This document shows, piece by piece, positions 28,590 through 37,075 of a DNA stretch of 64,000 bases. The translations under genes and the position numbers were made by a program. The stretch lies in the NCBI GenBank assembly GCA_002346535.1, contig DDZZ01000057.1, positions 21,320 through 85,319 on the forward strand. The letters are read 5' to 3'. The notes under the pieces were generated by a model. That model was not told the DNA's origin and searched no databases. It saw only the letters and a list, made by a program, of their open reading frames with translations. How positions within the stretch are numbered: position 1 is the first letter of the stretch; each line of letters begins with the position of its first letter. The DNA is from Opitutales bacterium UBA2995 (lineage in GTDB: Bacteria; Verrucomicrobiota; Verrucomicrobiia; Opitutales; UBA2995).

Positions 28590-29552
28590 ATGAAATATTT
28601 TCACATACTACTTGCCCCCCTTTTACTTTTATGGGGTTGCCAACCTTCTCAAAAAACAGCAGGTCCCTCCATCAAGGTCCTCCTTATTGAAGGCCAAAAC
28701 AACCACCGAAACTGGCCCGAAACCTCCCCATTGATGAAATCCACGCTAGAGAAAACGGGCAGGTTTGAGGTTACAATTACACGCACGCCTCCCAGTGATG
28801 GAAGGAAACAAGATTTCAGTGCTTCCCAGCCATTGATTGCCGACATGCCGGAAGACCTCCAGCAGCAATGGGCAACCTGGCGTCCCGATTTTACTCCTTA
28901 CGACGTAGTTATTTCAAACTATAACGGTGTCTTCTGGCCGGAGGAGGTTCAGCTCGATTTTGTTGAGTTCGTAAACAATGGAGGAGGATTTGTCCCCATC
29001 CATGCTGCGAACAACGCATTTACCAATTGGGAAGAATATCAAAAAATCATCGGCGTAGGTGGATGGTATGGACGTTGGACCGAAAAACACGGCTCCAAAA
29101 TCATATGGCAAGACGGAAAAATGGTATTGGACAATAGTCCGGGTAAATGTGGAGCGCACGGGAAACGACAACCGGTTTACATAGACAATCGCAATCAAGA
29201 CCACCCCATCATTAAAGGTTTTCCATCTACCTGGAAACATCCTACCGATGAGATCTACTACAATATGTGTGGACCAGCAAAGGGGATTAATGTGGTGGCC
29301 AGCGCGTATTCAGATCCTGATACAGGAGGAAGTGGTAAAAATCAACCCATCGTGATTACCCTGAACTATGGGCAAGGCCGAGTCTTTCACAACATGCTCG
29401 GTCACACAACAGAGGCATTTACCGGCGCAGGGTTCCAACACCTTTTGGTCCGCGGGACTGAATGGGCAGCCACCGGAAAGGTAACCTTCCCTGAACCCGA
29501 TACTGCTGATTTTTCCACGAGCACCATCGTCACCAAAGAACCCGGAGCCTGA
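28590..29552 (+). CDS. ThuA-domain lipoprotein
   Basis: 320 residues. The N-terminus is a lipoprotein signal with lipobox L-L-W-G-C17. The ThuA (trehalose-utilisation) class-I glutamine-amidotransferase-like fold follows: KVLLIEGQNNHRNW, then YDVVISNYNGVFW, GGGFVPIHAANNAF, DHPIIKGFPSTWKHPTDEIYY and GRVFHNMLGHTTEAF. The family is common in sugar-utilisation loci and in PVC bacteria, often with Gfo/Idh proteins; its chemistry is unresolved. Membrane anchoring puts it in the periplasm. No operon partner is evident; KDPG aldolase begins 183 bases downstream. Confidence 0.9.
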   Translation: MKYFHILLAPLLLLWGCQPSQKTAGPSIKVLLIEGQNNHRNWPETSPLMKSTLEKTGRFEVTITRTPPSDGRKQDFSASQPLIADMPEDLQQQWATWRPDFTPYDVVISNYNGVFWPEEVQLDFVEFVNNGGGFVPIHAANNAFTNWEEYQKIIGVGGWYGRWTEKHGSKIIWQDGKMVLDNSPGKCGAHGKRQPVYIDNRNQDHPIIKGFPSTWKHPTDEIYYNMCGPAKGINVVASAYSDPDTGGSGKNQPIVITLNYGQGRVFHNMLGHTTEAFTGAGFQHLLVRGTEWAATGKVTFPEPDTADFSTSTIVTKEPGA

Positions 29553-29735
29553 GACTAATTTCAAAAAGGATACGGCATCGGCTATTGGGCTTAATCTTAT
29601 AAATCAATGAATCTCCTGTCAAATTCTCCACCAAGAATTAGCGATTGATTCAACGATTGAGCAGAAAAAGAGATAGAGGGCTTGCCGAGTACGACTTCGT
29701 CAACAAACTCCGAATTTTGATCTCTTATTTGCTCT

Positions 29736-30380
29736 ATGTTTCCCAAAAACCTGCATCAAAAAATCAAAGCCTCGAAAGTGGTGGCCGTTTTGGTAATCGA
29801 TAAGGCCGAGCACGCTGTCCCGGTTGCCCAAGCACTCATTCGCGGAGGTTTAGCCACCATGGAATTGACCCTGCGAACACCTGCGGCGCTTCCAGCTTTG
29901 AAAGCGATAAGGGAGGGGGTTCCTGAAATGCTGGCGGGGATCGGCACGATATTGACAACCGAACAAGTCGATCAGGTAGTCGAAGCAGGGGCGGCTTTCG
30001 GAGTAGCCCCTGGAATGAATCCCATAATTATCAAACACGCTCAGGACCGAGGGCTACCTTTCGGGCCAGGCATCATGACGCCGAGCGACATCGAAACCGC
30101 CATTGAATTGGGTTGCCGCACTATTAAATATTTTCCAGCAGAAACCTCAGGCGGCATCAAACACCTGACGGGAATTGCCGCACCTTACATACACCTCGGA
30201 TTAGACTTCATACCACTTGGCGGTTTGAATGCCAACAACATGACCGACTACCTCCGCTCACCTCTTATTTCGGCAATTGGCGGCTCCTGGATCGCAAAAC
30301 AGGATGTGATCAACGCCGAAGATTGGGATACAATCGAAAAAAATGCTCGAGAAGCCCGAGAAATAGCTGACTCAATTTAA
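29736..30380 (+). CDS. eda: KDPG/KHG aldolase
   Basis: 214 residues, the usual size. The catalytic Glu is E43 (MELTLRT) and the Schiff-base lysine is K131 in IKYFPAE. GIGTILT and VAPGMNP complete the class-I aldolase pattern. It splits 2-keto-3-deoxy-6-phosphogluconate into pyruvate and glyceraldehyde 3-phosphate in the cytoplasm. One base separates its stop from the ATG of the KDG kinase, so the two form an operon for the end of uronate and keto-deoxy sugar catabolism. This fits the sulfated-uronate theme of the window. Confidence 0.95.
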   Translation: MFPKNLHQKIKASKVVAVLVIDKAEHAVPVAQALIRGGLATMELTLRTPAALPALKAIREGVPEMLAGIGTILTTEQVDQVVEAGAAFGVAPGMNPIIIKHAQDRGLPFGPGIMTPSDIETAIELGCRTIKYFPAETSGGIKHLTGIAAPYIHLGLDFIPLGGLNANNMTDYLRSPLISAIGGSWIAKQDVINAEDWDTIEKNAREAREIADSI

Positions 30381-30381
30381 T

Positions 30382-31473
30382 ATGAAAACCATCGTAACCT
30401 TTGGAGAAATCATGGGCCGTCTATGCCCATTTGGATTCAAGCGCTTTAAACAGACTCTGCCGGGAGACATCAATATCACCTTTGCCGGCGCGGAAGCCAA
30501 TGTGGCTTCATCAATCAGCATGCTGGGTGGCAATGCAAAATTTGTGACCGCGCTGCCGAAACACGACGTTACGGAAGCCTGCATCAACAATCTACGGGGA
30601 TTAGGTGTTGATACAAGCTGTATTGTATCTACGGATACAGGACGCTTGGGACTATACTGGGTAGAAGCTGGCGCAAATCAAAGGCCAAGCCGGGTCATTT
30701 ATGACCGAGATCACTCTTCGGTAAGCATGACGCCACCAAATGCCTACGATTGGGATTCGATATACGAAGGCGCAGGATGGTTACATATCACGGGAATCAC
30801 TCCAGCACTTTCGGCCATGTCGGCCGAGTCCACACTCGAGGCAGTTCAGAAGGCCAAAGAGGCAGGACTGACCGTCTCCTGTGACCTGAATTTTCGAAAG
30901 AAGCTGTGGTGCTGGGACCCGGGTACTTCGGCCAACCACCTGGCACAGAATACGATGCGCCAAATTGTTCCCTTTGTGGATGTAGTCATTGCCAATGAGG
31001 AAGATGCATCCGATGTCCTAGGCATCCACGCCGAGAATACCGACGTTCAGGCAGGCAAAATCGACGCCGCAAAATACACCCAGGTCGCTGAAGAAATCGT
31101 GAGCCAGTTTCCCAATGTCGGAAAAGTTGCCATCACACTACGAGAAAGCATTTCGGCATCCCACAATAATTGGGGAGCCATGTTTTACGATGCATCTTCC
31201 AAACAAACTGTCTTTTCTCCCGACCATGACGGCGAATATCAATCCTTTGAAATACGAAATATCGTCGATCGGGTAGGCGGAGGTGATTCATTCGGTGCAG
31301 GGTTGATTTTTGCGTTAAACACACCCGAACTTTCCGAGCCAGCCATCGCACTCGACTTTGCGGTCGCGGCATCCTGCCTGGCACACTCCATTTATGGCGA
31401 TTATAATTTCTCCACCCGCAAAGAAGTGGAAGCATTGTTGAAGTCAGGTGGATCGGGCCGGGTCGTTCGCTGA
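30382..31473 (+). CDS. kdgK: 2-keto-3-deoxygluconate kinase (PfkB family)
   Basis: 363 residues. The start is TFGEIMGRLCPFG, and FAGAEANVASSISMLGG is the substrate-lid region. The PfkB signature RVGGGDSFGAG near residue 300 contains the catalytic Asp and anion hole. It phosphorylates KDG to KDPG, the substrate of the aldolase encoded one base upstream. Tight coupling and the pathway order make the assignment strong. Sequences after its stop are decayed surface-glycan genes. Confidence 0.92.
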   Translation: MKTIVTFGEIMGRLCPFGFKRFKQTLPGDINITFAGAEANVASSISMLGGNAKFVTALPKHDVTEACINNLRGLGVDTSCIVSTDTGRLGLYWVEAGANQRPSRVIYDRDHSSVSMTPPNAYDWDSIYEGAGWLHITGITPALSAMSAESTLEAVQKAKEAGLTVSCDLNFRKKLWCWDPGTSANHLAQNTMRQIVPFVDVVIANEEDASDVLGIHAENTDVQAGKIDAAKYTQVAEEIVSQFPNVGKVAITLRESISASHNNWGAMFYDASSKQTVFSPDHDGEYQSFEIRNIVDRVGGGDSFGAGLIFALNTPELSEPAIALDFAVAASCLAHSIYGDYNFSTRKEVEALLKSGGSGRVVR

Positions 31474-31559
31474 CTTTCAGACCTCAATGGCATAAAGATC
31501 CCTCATAAAATTTATCCCAACAAACCTAAAAGGAGCCTATTTAATCGAAATTGAACCTC

Positions 31560-32019
31560 ATGAGAACAATCGGAGGATTTTTGCCAGATCCTTTTTGCAT
31601 ACAAGAATTTGAAGAGCTCGATCTGCATTCTGAATTTGTCCAACAAAACCTTTCATTCAATAGGCATGAGGGCACTCTTAAAGGATTGCATTTCCAAAAA
31701 GCCGTAGCGGCCGAGATCAAGATTATGCGCTGCATTGCCGGAAGGATGTATGATGTGGTAATCGATATCAGGAAAGGCTCTCCAACAGAAGGTCAGAACT
31801 AAGCAGTCTAATTAACCGCAGCAAATCTGAAATCTTTGTTTATTCCGGAAGTTTTCGCCCATGGATTTCAGTCCCTCGAGGACAACACCGAGGTTCTTTA
31901 CATGATGGGCACATTATGGATTTGCAACAGGAATTCGATATGACGATCCAAAATTTGACATTCCCTGGCCGTTAGAGGTTTCTCAAATATCATAACAGGA
32001 TCTGGGATTGCCTCAATGA
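31560..32019 (+). pseudogene. dTDP-4-dehydrorhamnose 3,5-epimerase (RfbC-like), decayed
   Basis: Pieces of an RfbC cupin can be followed through two frames: EEFVQQNLSF-type N-terminus, TLKGLHFQKAVAAEIK, CIAGRMYDVVIDIRKGSP, then LFIPEVFAHGFQSLEDNTEV with LYMM, and FATGIRYDDPKFDIPWPLEV near the end. Stops after EGQN and after SQIS and at least two frame changes destroy it. A plausible ribosome site (AAGGAG) still lies upstream. The enzyme would have made a deoxysugar nucleotide for a surface polysaccharide. Confidence 0.85.
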
Positions 32020-32049
32020 GGTGATCATGAACGGGACCCATGGAACGGC

Positions 32050-32260
32050 AACGGATCGCGATTGGTGGATTTTCAAACATCTAATCTCCATGTCGTTCAA
32101 TACAGCAGACCACTTCATAAAACGGTAATCCTTAAGTGAGCTAAAAAATCACTTGCACAGTCTTCCTGAAAGTCTGGATCTGGTGCCCTATCGCATTTCA
32201 TACTACAAAGAAGATTGGAGATTATACCAGTCTGAAAAGATTCGAAACTACTTGGAATAG
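32050..32260 (+). pseudogene. Aminopeptidase-like (DUF4910-type) gene scrap
   Basis: After the RfbC remnant comes SRLVDFQTSNLHVVQYSRPL, a TGA, then in another frame SLPESLDLVPYRISYYKEDW ending with TAG at 32260. These two pieces match, in order, the N-LHVVGYS-P and LPE-x-x-D-x-IPYRTSYY region of aminopeptidase-like proteins that accompany surface-polysaccharide genes (DUF4910, from memory). The rest is lost. The remaining bases up to 32351 show nothing. Confidence 0.6.
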
Positions 32261-32351
32261 TGCGTTCCACTAATCATTGGATCGGTATTGCTCTTATTTG
32301 CTGGAGGCCATTCTCAGGAAATCCAAAATTTTTGCCTAACTCGCAGATTTT

Positions 32352-33998
32352 TCAGTCATGAGGATGAGGCATCCAATCTGTGGAGATACCTCTGGCATTT
32401 CGGTTTGCTTCCAACTGGTTCCAATCAACTACCCCTACCCGGTCAGCCCATCGAGTATATTTTTCCAACAAATCTTTGAGAACATCGGAATACATAGCTG
32501 AAAGGTCATTCAACTCTGACCGATCCACTTCCATATCGTACAGTTCCCAATTCTCCCGGTCCCACCGCTTGACCAATTTCCATATGCCTTCGCGAAAAGC
32601 ACAATTTCCTTCATGCTCCCAGGCTAAGGAGGGCCGGTCCACGGAATCATCCTCAAAAGAAGCTCGCAAACTTTCGCCTTCCATTTGGGAAATGGATCGC
32701 CCCCGCCTTTCGCTTGGCCAAGGCACTCCAGTTACATCCACTACCGTGGCCATGATATCCATCAGCTGCCCGGTGCTGAACCGCAATTCCCCTTGATCAG
32801 CAATCTCAGCTGGCCAATGGGCAATCAACGGGGTTGCGATTCCACCCTCATGTACGAAGTGTTTGTATTCGCGAAAAGGGGCGTTCGACAAGTTTGCCCA
32901 GGCAACACCGTAGCTTTGAAAAGTGGTTTCGTCTCCTGGCATGACGGCGGGATCATTGCCGTGCATCATAAGCTCACCGCTTTTGGTATGCGGGTGACAT
33001 GTCAGCGGTTTAGCTCTGCCCTTCCCGGCTGGTTTATCGTACGGGTAAAACGTTTCGAAAATCTCTTCTGCACAAGCCCCATTATCGGATAGGCAAAAGA
33101 TCAAGGTGTCATCGAGTTGTCCTTCAGCCTCCAACGTATTCAGAATCCTTCCGATGCCCTGATCCATGGAATCAATTTGGGCCGCATAAACCTCCATTCT
33201 TTTTTCCTGCCATTCCTTGTCGGGCGCATCCTCCCAGGCTGGCTGTGTCGAATCTCGTTTGGTCAGTTTCGTATCCGATTTTACTATACCGAAATCAATC
33301 ATTCGCTCCAACCGTTGTTCGCGCAACTTATCCCAACCTCCGTTAAATCGTCCGCGGTACTTGTCGATCGTTTCCTGCCGCGCATGCAAAGGCCAGTGAG
33401 GAGCAGTGAAGGATGTGAACAAAAAGAACGGATTGTCTTCCTTTGATTGACAATGGTCTTGAATAAAAGAACAGGCATTTTCAGCAACCGCATCTGTAAA
33501 ATAGTAATCATTGTCCTGGGGAGGATCGATTGATTCGTTATCTCGCGCCAGGGTTGGTGGATTAAAAAAACTGGCTGCTCCACCAATGATGCCATAAAAA
33601 CGGTCGAACCCTCGGGCCAAAGGCCAGTTGGAACAATCGCCCTGAGTTGAAAGCTGCTGTTTACAAACATGCCATTTACCGGAGAGATAAGTACCATAGC
33701 CACCTTCCTTGAGAACCTCCGCAATGGTCACGCAGCGTTTGGAAAGGTCACCCCGGTAGCCATCGATATCGTCATTGAAATGCGCCATGTGCCCCATCTC
33801 CACCTGATGAGGATTCATACCCGTCAATAAACTCGCACGGGTCGGGCAACACCTTGCGGTATTATAAAACTGAGTGTAACGAAGGCCGTTCATAGCCAGA
33901 CGATCCAGATTCGGCGTATCAGCTTCACCGCCATAGCATCCGATATCCGAATAGCCCATGTCATCGGCCAAAATGAGAAGAATGTTTGGTTTTTTCAT
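32352..33998 (-). CDS. Arylsulfatase-type sulfatase without signal peptide
   Basis: 548 residues from ATG 33998; the frame upstream has only a TTG. MKKPNILLILADDMGYSDIG begins directly with the metal-binding strand, so no signal peptide precedes the domain and the enzyme appears cytoplasmic. The formylglycine site is C50-C-P-T-R54. GGYGTYLSGKWH and CLSDNGACAEE complete the active site; the length and insert pattern match the S1_4 arylsulfatase group (from memory). A cytoplasmic sulfatase would act on small sulfated sugars after uptake. It is divergent from the dehydrogenase gene at 34162, with a palindrome between them. Confidence 0.9.
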   Translation of the reverse strand: MKKPNILLILADDMGYSDIGCYGGEADTPNLDRLAMNGLRYTQFYNTARCCPTRASLLTGMNPHQVEMGHMAHFNDDIDGYRGDLSKRCVTIAEVLKEGGYGTYLSGKWHVCKQQLSTQGDCSNWPLARGFDRFYGIIGGAASFFNPPTLARDNESIDPPQDNDYYFTDAVAENACSFIQDHCQSKEDNPFFLFTSFTAPHWPLHARQETIDKYRGRFNGGWDKLREQRLERMIDFGIVKSDTKLTKRDSTQPAWEDAPDKEWQEKRMEVYAAQIDSMDQGIGRILNTLEAEGQLDDTLIFCLSDNGACAEEIFETFYPYDKPAGKGRAKPLTCHPHTKSGELMMHGNDPAVMPGDETTFQSYGVAWANLSNAPFREYKHFVHEGGIATPLIAHWPAEIADQGELRFSTGQLMDIMATVVDVTGVPWPSERRGRSISQMEGESLRASFEDDSVDRPSLAWEHEGNCAFREGIWKLVKRWDRENWELYDMEVDRSELNDLSAMYSDVLKDLLEKYTRWADRVGVVDWNQLEANRNARGISTDWMPHPHD

Positions 33999-34115
33999 CA
34001 GGTAAGTTTGAGGTTCATTTAATTCCAACGAAATTTAATTTTTCAAGATTGATTCTCGTTGCACTGCGTGATCCTTGACTTGTTGCGGAGTGTCACCCAC
34101 AAATGCCTTACTTCT

Positions 34116-34135
34116 CGGCCAGTCGAAACTGGTCG
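34116..34135. promoter_or_regulatory. Palindrome in divergent intergenic region, possible operator
   Basis: CGGCCAGT-CGAA-ACTGGTCG is an inverted repeat with eight-base arms (one G-T wobble) and a CGAA centre. It lies 26 bases before the dehydrogenase ATG at 34162 and about 120 bases from the oppositely oriented sulfatase. It could be a repressor site or an mRNA hairpin. No second copy was noticed. Confidence 0.4.
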
Positions 34136-34161
34136 GTTAATCTCAATCAAAGGAATTCGAT

Positions 34162-35022
34162 ATGGAAATTGGTTTTATTGGCGTTGGCGCGATGGGTGGC
34201 GGTTTGGCCCGAAATCTAATTCGCGCGGATAAAACAGTCTTGGTCTTTGACTTGAATCCGGAAGTGGTTGAAAAAACTTTGGTGGCAGGTAACTCTGGTC
34301 GAGCGGTAGAATCATTGGATGCACTCTCCACAGTCGATATTGTCTTTACGAGTCTTCCCATGCCTCAAGACCTGGAAAAGGTCATGTTGGGCAATGACGG
34401 AATGCTGTCCAAAATGAAATCAGGTGCCACTTATATTGACGTAAGCACAATCGATCCAAATACATCGCGAAAGCTTTCGGATGCTTGCGAGGTCTTAGGG
34501 TTACACTTCCTTGAATGTCCACTTGGCAAGACTCCCATGCACGCAGAAAAAGCGGAAGAACCGATCTTTGCCGGAGGCAATAAAAATACCTTCGAATCGG
34601 TAAAACCAATATTAGAAATTATTGGATCACCCGTCTATTATGTGGGGAATATCGAAGCAGCCTGTGCAATTAAATTGATCAGCAACCTTGTAGGAATGAC
34701 CAATGTTGTGGTTATAGCTGAGGCCATGCGAATCGGGGAAAAAGCTGGCATCAATCACAAGGATTTCCTTAAAATGATGAATGACACCGGAGCAAAAAGC
34801 GCCCAACTGAACTTACGCGGCCCCTGGATTTCCGAAGGAGACTTTGAAAGCCGTTTCGGACTCGACCTTACCGTAAAGGATTTACGCTTGGGATGCGAGA
34901 TGGCGGAACAGTGGGGCAATGATGCAAAGACAATGAAGGTAGCTTTGGATTATTATAAACGGGCCAGCGCTAACGGACTCGGCAAAGAGGACTGTAATGC
35001 AGTTTATAAGATCATAAGCTGA
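34162..35022 (+). CDS. 3-hydroxyisobutyrate dehydrogenase / tartronate semialdehyde reductase family
   Basis: 286 residues, the standard length. The NAD(P) site is GFIGVGAMGGGLARNL at the N-terminus, followed by YIDVSTIDPNT. The second substrate region ECPLGKTP replaces the usual D-A-P-V-S-G-G. The catalytic-lysine helix reads CAIKLISNLVGMTN. The family reduces small 2- or 3-hydroxy acids' semialdehydes, for example tartronate semialdehyde from glucarate. It precedes the TRAP genes on the same strand. The variant ECPLGKTP suggests a beta-hydroxyacid substrate different from that of classical GarR. Confidence 0.88.
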   Translation: MEIGFIGVGAMGGGLARNLIRADKTVLVFDLNPEVVEKTLVAGNSGRAVESLDALSTVDIVFTSLPMPQDLEKVMLGNDGMLSKMKSGATYIDVSTIDPNTSRKLSDACEVLGLHFLECPLGKTPMHAEKAEEPIFAGGNKNTFESVKPILEIIGSPVYYVGNIEAACAIKLISNLVGMTNVVVIAEAMRIGEKAGINHKDFLKMMNDTGAKSAQLNLRGPWISEGDFESRFGLDLTVKDLRLGCEMAEQWGNDAKTMKVALDYYKRASANGLGKEDCNAVYKIIS

Positions 35023-35053
35023 TTTCATTGTTTTATCGGTTTCACCTAGTCCC

Positions 35054-35329
35054 ATGGTTAAGGAAAAAAAGAACTCAAACAGAGGAGACCGAATCAGCCT
35101 GATTGTATTTTGGGCGTCCTCGTCGCTACTGCTAATCAATATTCTGGTTGGGAAAGGTTCTCAACTCTGGAACTGGAACATCTTCAATTTTGGAGACCTA
35201 GGTGAATTTCTTCTGCTTTTAACTGCTTCCATTTCGATCATCGTTGTCGCCCTCCATCGCGAAGCGATCCATGGAAATTCAGCACACCTCACAAAAAATC
35301 AACCTGAAGTATATGAAGCAATCGATTGA
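35054..35329 (+). CDS. Small two-helix membrane protein preceding TRAP genes
   Basis: 91 residues with a basic N-terminus, a first hydrophobic segment (LIVFWASSSLLLINILV), a hydrophilic loop and a second helix (EFLLLLTASISIIVVAL). Its stop overlaps the start of the DctP gene by 17 bases, so the genes may be coupled. I do not recognise a family. Its fixed position ahead of a TRAP system suggests a role in transport or membrane assembly, which is inference. Confidence 0.6.
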   Translation: MVKEKKNSNRGDRISLIVFWASSSLLLINILVGKGSQLWNWNIFNFGDLGEFLLLLTASISIIVVALHREAIHGNSAHLTKNQPEVYEAID

Positions 35330-36524
35330 TCCGTTTAAGAAGTTGAATGCCATGGACCGTAGGCGATTCTTGGAGCTGTCCGCCAAGTTCGGGTTCACAA
35401 CAGCAGCGATTGCCATGACCACCGCCGGTGCAGGTTGCAGCAGGGAAACCGCACAGCGAGTGAACAACGAAGAACTCGAGCGAAGGGCAGCAGCCGAATT
35501 CACAATGAACTTGGCCTCCGGTTACATTTTGGGTGCATCCCGCTCCTACCCGATCATGCAACTGGACATGAAAGAAAATGTGCAAAACTGCACCAACGGG
35601 AAGGTCTATGTGAAAATTGCACCCGGGGGGCAACTTGGGGTCGGAAGTGCTCTGGTCCAAAAAGTCCAAACAGGAACCATTCAGGCAGCCCAACATTCAA
35701 TCGCAAATTTTGCACCGTTCGCTCCGGCGGCCGATGTCATAAATATTCCCTACTGGTGTGGCGAAAGCCAGAAGTTCGCCAATTTAGTAAACTCAAACGT
35801 GTGGAAAAACGAAGTGAATCCCAAGGTCGAAGCTAAGGGATTCAAACCACTTTGGTATGTCACCATAGATCCCCGCACGGTCGCATTGCGGAAAGGTGTT
35901 ACCGGTGGTCCTGTCAAAACACCTGCCCAAATGCGTGGCATGAAACTTAGGGTGGGTGGCTCAAGGATATTGCTGCAATTTTATCAATCGGTTGGCGCCA
36001 ATCCCACTCCAGTAGCTTGGGGAGAAACTGCCTCCGCTATCAAACAGGGTGTGGCTGACGCCCTGGATCCCTGTGTGGAGGCTCTCTTGGTATTCGGATT
36101 CAAAGACGTTTTATCGAGTATCTCCTTCATCAACGCGGTTCCTGATGCGCAAGTCTATTCCTGCAACCTTGAATGGTTCAACAGCCTACCATTCGACGTT
36201 CGGGAAGGAATCGAGTTTGCCAGCGAAATTACCATGCGGCAAAACCACGCCAAGGTCCCGGCATCAAGAGCTTATGCTATGGCCGAAATGAAAAAAGCTG
36301 GTATTTCCTTTTACAGCCTGAGCGACGATGAACTAGCCGAATGGAAATCTGTATCCGGAGCCCAGCTTCCCGCCTGGGACGAGATAAAAAAGAAATTGGT
36401 AGGATCGCTCGCCACCTTTGAAAAACTCGTGGATGCAGCCAATACACCTTCAGGTTATTTTGTACATGACGTTCAGAGGAATGGGCAAGCTGGTGTAAGA
36501 ATTGTGAAGGCCAAAAAGAGGTAG
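35313..36524 (+). CDS. dctP: TRAP transporter substrate-binding protein (DctP)
   Basis: 403 residues. I start it at ATG 35313 so that DRRRFLELSAKFGF forms a twin-arginine signal, followed by a lipobox-like AGAGC; the protein is exported and perhaps lipid-anchored. The DctP fold follows: a VYVKIAPGGQLG strand, the conserved Arg region in MKLRVGGSRI, and GWG-like ANPTPVAWGETASAIKQG. It captures an organic acid in the periplasm for the DctQM permease encoded next. Cargo may be a uronate or a hydroxyproline-related acid given the neighbours. It ends with TAG. Confidence 0.92.
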   Translation: MKQSIDPFKKLNAMDRRRFLELSAKFGFTTAAIAMTTAGAGCSRETAQRVNNEELERRAAAEFTMNLASGYILGASRSYPIMQLDMKENVQNCTNGKVYVKIAPGGQLGVGSALVQKVQTGTIQAAQHSIANFAPFAPAADVINIPYWCGESQKFANLVNSNVWKNEVNPKVEAKGFKPLWYVTIDPRTVALRKGVTGGPVKTPAQMRGMKLRVGGSRILLQFYQSVGANPTPVAWGETASAIKQGVADALDPCVEALLVFGFKDVLSSISFINAVPDAQVYSCNLEWFNSLPFDVREGIEFASEITMRQNHAKVPASRAYAMAEMKKAGISFYSLSDDELAEWKSVSGAQLPAWDEIKKKLVGSLATFEKLVDAANTPSGYFVHDVQRNGQAGVRIVKAKKR

Positions 36525-36553
36525 GGCTTCTTCATTGATAGAGCTGAAATTCA

Positions 36554-37075
36554 ATGTGTGTAAAATCGATATTCAAAAAATTCGATCAGGATGGAGAACG
36601 CTGGTTGGCGCTGCCTTTATACACACTGGTCGTTTTAACCGTCTTTCTAGAAATCTTTCGCCGTTTTTTTCTTTCCTATTCGTCGATCTGGGCAGAGGAA
36701 GTGGCACGTTACGCTTTCATATATATTGCCTGGATCGGAGCGGCAGCAGCCATAAAAGAGCGGGCACATATTCGCATTGATTTTCTATTGCCCCTGTTGT
36801 CGATGAGGTGGAGGACCGTCGTTTGCGTTTTTGGAGACATTGCAACTCTGGTTCTAGCAGTTCTCGCTCTAAATTGGTCCATTGAACCGGTAATCACGTC
36901 CATTGAATTTGGATCTGTCACTCATGGCCTGCGGGTCAGTCAGGCCTGGTTTCTGATGGCAGTTCCGTTGGGGTTTACGCTGATCATCCTGCGTCTGCTT
37001 CAATCCATGAAACGTGACATTGCCGATCTTCGAGCAGGAAGACCGGTATTTGATGGAAACAAACTTTTCGACTGA
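36554..37075 (+). CDS. dctQ: TRAP transporter small permease (DctQ)
   Basis: 173 residues with four hydrophobic helices, the DctQ topology. WAEEVARYAFIYIAWIGAAA is the diagnostic second-third helix segment, followed by KERAHIRIDFL. It anchors and stabilises the large permease. The gene overlaps dctM by 23 bases, consistent with co-translation. Confidence 0.9.
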   Translation: MCVKSIFKKFDQDGERWLALPLYTLVVLTVFLEIFRRFFLSYSSIWAEEVARYAFIYIAWIGAAAAIKERAHIRIDFLLPLLSMRWRTVVCVFGDIATLVLAVLALNWSIEPVITSIEFGSVTHGLRVSQAWFLMAVPLGFTLIILRLLQSMKRDIADLRAGRPVFDGNKLFD

